Assembly: GCA_035578905.1 (NCBI GenBank)
Contig: JAQJVL010000082.1
Location: 1,534,237 to 1,598,236 of the forward strand
Reading direction: 5' to 3'
Length of the DNA stretch: 64,000 nucleotides
From: Stictocephala bisonia
Taxonomy: Eukaryota > Arthropoda > Insecta > Hemiptera > Membracidae
A program made the position numbers and the translations under genes. Each line of letters starts with the position of its first letter. Within the stretch, counting starts at the first letter, position 1. The notes under the pieces are model-generated. The model had not been told where the DNA came from, made no database searches, and worked only from the letters and a program-made list of their open reading frames with translations. Shown one piece after another: positions 57,690 to 64,000 of the stretch.

Positions 57690-57912
57690 TTGTTAGTAAT
57701 GGTTTAGTTAGGGTAGGATAGGTTAGGTTAACTTTGGTTTTGTAACGTGGTGTGGATTACATTCTGTTTAGTTAGGTTAGGTTTGGTTAGGTTTTATTTG
57801 TGAAGTTAGATAGGTTACATTCTGTTTACTTAGGTTTGGTTTTATGGTAAGGCTGGTTTTATTAGACTAGTTTTTGTTTGCATAACTTAACCTAACCTAA
57901 CCAAACCAAACA
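57690..57912. repeat. TTAGG-like degenerate repeats with an inverted part
   Basis: GGTTAGGTTAACTTTGG, AGTTAGGTTAGGTTTGGTTA and similar words (57700-57845) are followed by AACCTAACCTAACCAAACCA at 57887-57906 in the other orientation. TTACATTCTGTTTA is directly repeated at about 57757 and 57815. TTAGG is the usual insect telomere unit; this is too degenerate to be telomeric. Confidence 0.65.
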
Positions 57913-58179
57913 TGCCAATTTTCCTGTATTTTATTTACCATGAAAATAACTAAAAAAAAAAAGTAAAAGGCCTCTGTTCTATATAAATACCAAATTTCTG
58001 AAATCACATCTTCTTTAGATTAACAACAAATAACTTAGGATATTGTTGCTTTGGATGGTTTTAATAAAAGTAACTTGATAATTTTTATAAAAGCAGCCTC
58101 TTACAAAAAACATCCAAATTTCTGTTGATATGTGATCATCAAGGAGCTTTAGATAAGGTCAGAGTTTTCTCTGTTGGTT
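57913..58179. other. AT-rich DNA, nothing recognised
   Basis: No gene or repeat seen. Confidence 0.35.
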
Positions 58180-58500
58180 GTAACTATCACTGTACGTGTA
58201 TGGGTGGGCGGGTGGGTCACTATCACTGTACATATATGGGTGGGCGGGTGGGTCACTATCACTGTACGTGTATGGGCGGGCGGGTGTGTCACTATCACTG
58301 TACGTGTATGGGTGGGCGGGTGAGTCACTATCACTGTACGTGTATAGGTGGGCGGGTGGGTCACTATCACTATACATATATGGGTGGGTGGGTGGGTATC
58401 ACTATACATACAGGGATGATAATCCTCCCCCATCCATCCATTTACTTACAGCGGTGATGACCTTCCCACGTACCCATACTCGTACAGTTGGTAGTAAGGA
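58180..58500 (+). repeat. 36-bp minisatellite array, about 6 good units
   Basis: CACTATCACTGTACGTGTAT followed by GGGTGGGCGGGTGGGT, period 36, reverse orientation to the 38.7 kb array. Diverged units continue to about 58490. Open frames on both strands (up to 128 codons) arise because 36 is divisible by three. Confidence 0.93.
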
Positions 58501-58699
58501 ACGAATGCGTTCAATGAACGAAGTGCATTTATGTATACCACAACACAGTACAGTGATAGTCACACATTACTCAATCACTTAGCCAAAATGCAATGCAGAT
58601 GCAATTCAAAATTTTTCAATTAAAAAAATTCCTTTAATGTTAACTACAATTTAATTTAATAAATCAATAGATAAAATTCTGTTTACAGAATGTAAACAA

Positions 58700-59557
58700 A
58701 TTGATATTTTTCATATTTACTACTGTAGTGACATGTCAATTTCAAGAAGAGATCATGTAACCCAATTCTATGATCAACTTTCTTTACTAAAAATTAAGGG
58801 GCTCTATGAATATCACACCATTTCTTTCTTACACAAGGTATTGCACACGAAGTCTCCTAAATATCTGTCTGATAACTTCAAGTTTTTGTCTCATATTAGT
58901 GCCCGGGAAACACGCAGGGGTGCTTCGCTTCTTTGTATTCCTACTCATAGAACTTCAATATTTAATAAATCGTTTATCGTAAATTCTTGCCGTCTGTGGA
59001 ATTCCCTTCCAGACGGTATGAGGAACATTGATAACTGTTATCGCTTCAGGGCGGAGGTAAAAGCCTTTCTCCTGCGGGTCCGATGATAGCCGGTAGTGTT
59101 TGGCAAGCATCTGGAGGATACGTATGAATGTGGTTTGTAAGTTTTTCCTTTTTTCTTTTAGTTTTATGATTTACTATTTAGTTAATATATGTGTGAATGA
59201 GCGTGTGATCCAGTTGAAGAGAGCGTGTGTGAGGGTGTAAGTGGAATTTCATAATCTTATTTTTATTTCTAAGTCTGTTAATTTATTTTATACTTGTAAT
59301 TACATATATCATTTATAATATTATTTACTTTAAAATAGTTTTTTTTTATTATAATAGTTATTGTTACTTTTATTCAGTTACAATTACTGTATTTAAAAAC
59401 AAAACTGTTATAATTGTAATTATTTTTGTATCAGGTTAAGTGGAAGAAGGGACTTTCTAGTCCCAACTTCGCCTGGTTAAATAAAGTCGTATTTCATTTC
59501 ATTTCATTTCATTTTCATTTCATTTCATTTCATTTCATTTCATTTCATTTCATTTCA
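58700..59557 (+). pseudogene. LINE C-terminus and 3' end with (ATTTC)n tail
   Basis: 58733-59086 encodes 117 residues of the C-terminal end of a non-LTR reverse transcriptase: FYDQLSLLKIKGLYEYHTIS, FLHKVLH, and FNKSFIVNSCRLWNSLPDGM with FRAEVKAFLL. The Trp-Asn-Ser-Leu-Pro word followed by a final RFRAEVKAFLL-like helix is typical. A 3' untranslated region follows, ending AGTCCCAACTTCGCCTGGTT and AAATAAAG, then ATTTC repeats at 59491-59557. All domains before this are missing. It is a different LINE lineage from those at 6.7, 7.6 and 14.3 kb. Confidence 0.75.
59491..59557 (+). repeat. (ATTTC)n tail
   Basis: About 13 units with one ATTTTC variant; forms the LINE 3' terminus. Confidence 0.95.
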
Positions 59558-60667
59558 ATTTAAGGGTGATCCATCAAAATTTATTTTTGAAATGTTTTCT
59601 TAAAAGCAATAAATATGCTGGAGTAACAAATTATTTTATTGTTTGTTTATTAATTATTATTAATTTTTATTTTTTATTATTATTAATGTTTATTAATTTG
59701 TTATTAATTATGGTGGCTACCTGAAGTGGCTAATTTGGCCTTTCTAGGTACATAACATATTAAAATGTTGAGAACGTGTTGAACAAAATGTACTGACCAA
59801 CCATTGTAGAGTAAAATTAAAACAATTAATTTTAATATTAAAACCAATAATTTTCCAATACGTAACATTTTTTCAAAATTTTAATTAGACTTTGTACAAT
59901 TGTCAATGGCTGAAAGGGTAGATTAATAATATATAACTATAAATATGGGAGTTATTTACTTTTGTACAATTTGTGGGGTGGGGAAGGAGGAGCCATAGGG
60001 AGAGAGAGAAAGAGGAGGGGAGGGAAACGCTTTTTATATGTGTTAGTAAGTAAGGCTGTTCGCTACTCATAGCGACAGTTGCGTGACATCTAAATCTAAA
60101 TTCCATGGAGTGCTGAATTGGGTGCCCGGATTATACCCTTAATATTGTGAGCAATCAACAATAAACTGTGCTTCCAACATGCTTTAACTTATTTCAATAT
60201 AATATAGTATATATGTGATGAAAGATAGTAAATTACATCGTTAACAAGTATTTAATATTACTAATAAAGTAAAACTGAATTAATGTATTTTAATTTATTT
60301 ACTACAATTAATGTATGTTGATTTAGTATTGCTATAGAGAGATTTAAAACTGAAAACTTGTTTCGAGTTGCACAAGATAAAATGTCCGAAGACAAGTTTA
60401 TGAGACGGCAGAGAAAGTTAAAATTAATAAAGTTTTAGCGCCTCCTGTAAATCTTAGGATACATTTGTAACTCTAGATATATATTTTGGCTTTACAATAT
60501 GAAATAAGACCTGCGTTTTATTATTTCCATGACTGAAAATAAAAGCTGCGAAATGAAGGTACAGTTAAAACATTATTACACTTTTATTAAAATTTCATTC
60601 TGCACTTTATGTGAGTCAGGAAATCATAAACGCTTTATATATTTTTGAAGTGTATAAGGTTGGAGTT
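59558..60667. other. AT-rich DNA, nothing recognised
   Basis: A purine-rich run (AGGGAGAGAGAGAAAGAGGA) is at 59997-60026. No gene. Confidence 0.4.
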
Positions 60668-60725
60668 CCACCGTACGTGTATGGGTGGGTCAATTCCTCC
60701 GTATGTGTATGGGTGGGTGGGTGGG
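60668..60725 (+). repeat. 36-bp minisatellite, about two units
   Basis: CCGTACGTGTATGGGTGGGT and CCGTATGTGTATGGGTGGGT with shortened spacers. Confidence 0.75.
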
Positions 60726-61310
60726 AATCTATTGTATGTATATAAGTTTAGGATGACTCTGATTGTTTGCGTCTTTCATTGGAATGCTAGAGTTTAAGTT
60801 TGAGCGTAAAACATATGCTAAGCACATTTTTATTTAGAGGAGAGTAAAAATATAAGAAGATGAGCAAGAACATCCCTTTTGTTTAACGTGGTATGTGCTA
60901 TTTTGACTTGCAGAGAATGATATTGTATTAATAAAATCAATGACGATGCAAAGTTATGTGTCACCTCTAAAATATTTTAAAGAGTTTTCTACCAGATATA
61001 ACAAGTATCGTCATTTTCTGCAAAGTAAAGGAGCCTTCCCTGGCCATAACGTTAAATGTTATTCTGCGTGTTGCTCCAGCCATTCTCTCCTTCCCCTTAC
61101 CACCTGTACACAACTTATGACATGACGTATACATACCAGTTGGTCATGTATTCGTGATCAGTAAGTTGAGATATGTAACTGACTAACGTAAAACAAACAT
61201 TCATTTTTCATATTTGTATTTAACAAATTATATGTTTAAGAAATGTTTTATTATAAAGAATATTCCAGTTCAGAATTCATAATATGATCTTTCAATAGTC
61301 ATCAATAGTG
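60726..61310. other. AT-rich DNA, nothing recognised
   Basis: No gene or repeat supported. Confidence 0.35.
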
Positions 61311-61470
61311 GCCGGCGTGGTGGCTCAGTGGCTAAGGCTTCGGACTGTGGAGGGCAGGTTCCAAGGTTTGAATCCTCAACTGAGCTAACAGTCAGTACTT
61401 CACTCGTTGAATAAATTTCACGCACAGGCCTGTAGGCCTATGTGAACTGGTGAGTGAAGTTAAAATATCC
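61311..61470 (+). mobile_element. tRNA-derived SINE
   Basis: The head has RNA polymerase III promoter boxes at tRNA spacing: A box TGGCTCAGTGG (61321-61331) and B box GGTTTGAATCC (61365-61375). The body after about 61385 is not tRNA-like and carries ACTTCACTC facing GAGTGAAGT (61452-61460), a hairpin. No long A tail remains. Only one copy is in the window. Confidence 0.7.
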
Positions 61471-61921
61471 TTTTACTTAGGTTAAGTGTTAATGGACAGC
61501 TTAAAAAAATAATTTTCCTATAAAGAATATAATTTCCCCTTAAATTACAATATATTACCTTACGTGTAGGTTATATATTGTATGACCTAACACTATACTG
61601 AACCACTATGACCTAACATGTATACTTGTGCATCTACCAACGTTTTCTTCACTGCACGCAATTTTTTTATTACCTATTACTAAAATTATGCATCCTGCTT
61701 TTCGTTCTCAGTACATCGCATCGACAGATCTTCTACTAAAGGTTCCGTATTATTTATTTCACGATACATTTGAAGTATGTTTCAAGGAGAAGTTACTTTT
61801 ATTGAAAATGGAGTATCCATCAAGTTCTTAAAGTTACCCTATCAAAAGTGTGACAGTATATTTTTTGCAAAATAAATAACTTCTAGTATTCATGGGCCTT
61901 TATAGAACAAGTGAAGTACCA
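61471..61921. other. AT-rich DNA with a short duplication
   Basis: TATGACCTAACA occurs twice (about 61580 and 61608). No gene. Confidence 0.4.
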
Positions 61922-61992
61922 GCCGTTAGCTCAGTTGGGAGAACGAAACCTGGACTTTAGTTATGCATTATGAAGCTTTAATCACGTCGGCA
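61922..61992 (+). pseudogene. Possible tRNA-like pseudogene or SINE head
   Basis: A 71-base stretch starts GCCGTTAGCTCAGTTGGGAG, like the 5' half of a tRNA with A box, and ends GTCGGCA, which can pair with the GCCG start. The B box region (GCTTTAATCAC) is poor and the anticodon arm does not fold well. Either a decayed tRNA or the head of a SINE. Confidence 0.35.
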
Positions 61993-62084
61993 AAATTTGA
62001 AAGAGAACAGGAGGAGAAACTAATTTTATTAAGAGTAGAGTGCTATAGATCCACTCTATATTAAGATAGAGTGCTATTCTTAGA

Positions 62085-62300
62085 TCCACCATAGAAAGCT
62101 TGATACTCAGTATCAGGATGTTCCCTAAACAACATCCGAATCCACCACCCAACACGGATATCCCAGATTTGTCTAGTAGAAATCATGTCGATGGTGACTC
62201 TTGAGCGGAGCCATGTAGGTGTTAAGATGGCTGATAAAAAGTCTGACCCTAAAATCTCCAACAACACTTCACCACAGTGCCAGCTAAGATCGATAATGGT
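62085..62300 (+). repeat. Dispersed repeat family A, copy 8 (right half)
   Basis: AGCTTGATACTCAGTATCAG, ACAACATCCGAATCCACCAC, CCAACACGGATATCCCAGAT, TTGTCTAGTAGAAATCATGT and GAGCGGAGCCATGTAGGTGT. Diverged. Confidence 0.65.
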
Positions 62301-62844
62301 GCTCGTTCATTACTTGACCTTTCACAGTTTTATGCTTTTTGACACAGGATAACTCACCGAATGGAAAACACAAATAATAAATATGATATATAGATTTTTG
62401 CAATATTGCATAGCAATAGATGAGATTTGAATATTAATTTAGAAGTTATAAATTTTATATGAATATCCTATTTAGATTCTGTCTACATAATATTAATATA
62501 AATTTGTACAATAACAAATGAAATGGCATTCCAATACTGCATACTGCAATGTTTAACTATCATGGTTTGAAGTGGTAATGTAAATAATAATTTCTCTCTC
62601 AAAGGTAAACTAACACAGCGCATTGATATTGTTCGTCAAATAAACGGAGGTTGGGTAATGAATTTCAAACATTTCTACTAAAACAATAATAAAATAAAAT
62701 AAATTAGCGAGTTTAATGTGTTTTTTATAGCTAAAAGTTATAATTAACAAACAGTTTTAATTTAATATTTTAATTTAACCTGTTTGTTATATTGAACCAT
62801 ATTATCTACAATTAATAAATTAAGTTATGCAAGTATGGTAATCT
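62301..62844. other. AT-rich DNA, nothing recognised
   Basis: No gene or repeat seen. Confidence 0.35.
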
Positions 62845-62969
62845 AAATGTTGGGTGGTAGTCAATGTCCTGACGTTGTGGAGGGGAGAGAACTGAGTATC
62901 AGGCTTGTTAATTATGTAAAAGTCAGACCAGTACTAAGTGTTCCGTCGTACAACGGATTACGATTTGTA

Positions 62970-63041
<72 letters not shown>

Positions 63042-63250
63042 GCGGATTCCCGGTAAGGCCTGAACGCTCGGCTTAGTTAATCGGTCTCTTAGTTGCCCTG
63101 GTTTTTGGGTTATTAATTATCATCTTATTGAGCATAAGCCAAACTCAGATAGTAACCAGGCTACTCAGGCCATCCACACTCATCTTCCTCTCGTATAATC
63201 ATTCACGTTCGCCTTAAAATAACAAAGTTGTGTCGGCATCTTTTATCAGG
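62845..63250 (-). repeat. Dispersed repeat family A, copy 9, with microsatellite inside
   Basis: TTGGGTGGTAGTCAATGTCC, GGGAGAGAACTGAGTATCAG and AAAAGTCAGACCAGTACTAA lead into CT/CA repeats. The family resumes with AGCGGATTCCCGGTAAGGCC, TAGTTGCCCTGG, AACTCAGATAGTAACCAGGC and CATCCACACTCATCTTCCTC, ending at TGTCGGCATCTT (63231-63242). Confidence 0.75.
62971..63040. repeat. (CT)n(CA)n compound microsatellite
   Basis: About 18 CT units followed by 17 CA units. Confidence 0.97.
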
Positions 63251-63943
63251 GAATAATCTGGTACCTTTAAAACAATACTTTTATATAAATTGCATTATAC
63301 TAATTTTAAGAAAAGAAAAACAACACACCCTAGCCAACATAATTTAAATATATACTGAAGTCTTTTGGGAGCAAGGCTTTCATTTCAATAGCAAAAGTTG
63401 TTGCCTGATCACTTTTTGCTTTTGATAATGAAAACATTGAATTCGAAAGGTGTCAATTATATATTTTTCATGTCAAGGAGGCTTTTCATTTCTTCATGTA
63501 ATAAAATATCCAATAAGTGAGTTTCTTAATCATGATATAGACTTATAATATTTATTAACGCTGGTTAAACACAACAACAGGTATTTGTCGGATATATTCT
63601 GCCGGTGACAGATATTTTGTCACTCTCTCCTCTGGGACTGTCACATTGAATAAGGATTGTTTCGTTCCATTCAGTAACTCTATCTGTTAGTAATGTTTGA
63701 ACAAATTGGCTCAGTTGTTGACGTACCACAGGAAAAACGTATATAGTTCCCTGTTGTTAGTAATACAGTAGTATTTAAATTAGTACAATTTTTTGTATTG
63801 CTATCAAGCTTCCCTAATGATTTTATTATTAAATTTTACCGAGACTTCACTGCGAATGGCACTTCATTAATAATACAACCGTGTGCAGCTGGTGGATGAG
63901 TTAATTATCGTCTCATATGTTGTAAGGTTGGTCGGAGTCATTG
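63251..63943. other. AT-rich DNA, nothing recognised
   Basis: No gene or repeat supported. Confidence 0.35.
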
Positions 63944-64000
63944 CGTCATGTGTGTCATGACGTCAAACGCGTGTCATGACGTTAACGTGTGTCATGACGT
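63944..64000. repeat. Start of an 18-19-bp tandem repeat with a TCATGACGT core
   Basis: GTGTCATGACGT occurs at 63952-63963, 63971-63982 and 63989-64000, after a partial GCGTCATGTGT. The array runs off the window. The first unit contains TGACGTCA, a perfect CREB/ATF-type site. Confidence 0.85.

Noticed and set aside
57690..57912. True telomere or chromosome end
   Set aside because: The TTAGG-like words are degenerate, short and in both orientations, and ordinary sequence continues on both sides.
58125..58582. Overlapping open frames on both strands
   Set aside because: Produced by the 36-bp minisatellite, whose period is divisible by three.

Overview
This is an AT-rich eukaryotic genomic window, almost certainly from an arthropod and most likely an insect. 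The evidence is an intron-bearing eukaryotic gene exon, Jockey-type and CR1/L2-like LINE remnants, piggyBac and pogo DNA transposons, TTAGG-like motifs and large tandem satellites. A hemipteran would fit the character of the repeats, but the sequence does not prove this and I do not name a species. There is no bacterial gene organisation and no CRISPR array.

The only host gene I recognise is at the left. Positions 3198 down to 2506 (minus strand) hold the first coding exon of an NAA30-like N-alpha-acetyltransferase (NatC catalytic subunit), ending at a GTAAG splice donor. The rest of its catalytic domain must lie beyond position 1. Its first intron contains a decayed piggyBac-like transposon whose end, subterminal repeats and TTAA target site are visible (1-1815). 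A possible 87-residue protein gene lies just upstream on the same strand (3951-3688).

The remainder is mainly a transposable-element graveyard. From left to right: a Jockey-like LINE remnant (6.7-7.5 kb, minus), a second LINE remnant (7.6-8.6 kb, plus), a longer LINE with endonuclease and reverse transcriptase parts (14.3-17.1 kb, minus), an 84-bp minisatellite (17.8-20.2 kb), a possible orphan promoter (21.1 kb), a nearly intact pogo-like transposon with a C-terminal PHD finger (27.48-30.46 kb), a 1.5-kb fold-back element (31.9-33.4 kb), a 127-bp satellite (33.7-37.1 kb), a CACAGAG-ended MITE with target duplication (37.3-37.6 kb), dispersed 36-bp minisatellite patches, a fragment of a second transposase (46.2-46.6 kb), a fourth LINE tail (58.7-59.6 kb), and a tRNA-derived SINE (61.3 kb). 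Several unnamed repeat families (called A to H here) recur across the window, family A at about ten places.

The most notable system is the pogo-like element. It has a TA duplication, terminal inverted repeats, a non-coding first exon with an intron, a complete DDD triad, a PHD finger reached after two single-base frameshifts, and eight copies of a 15-bp GGGGTAAGACCGGGT motif, four of them arranged as two hairpins near the two ends. These look like reiterated transposase-binding sites. The stretches from 21.9 to 24.6 kb and from 48.2 to 52.6 kb show little beyond AT-rich DNA.
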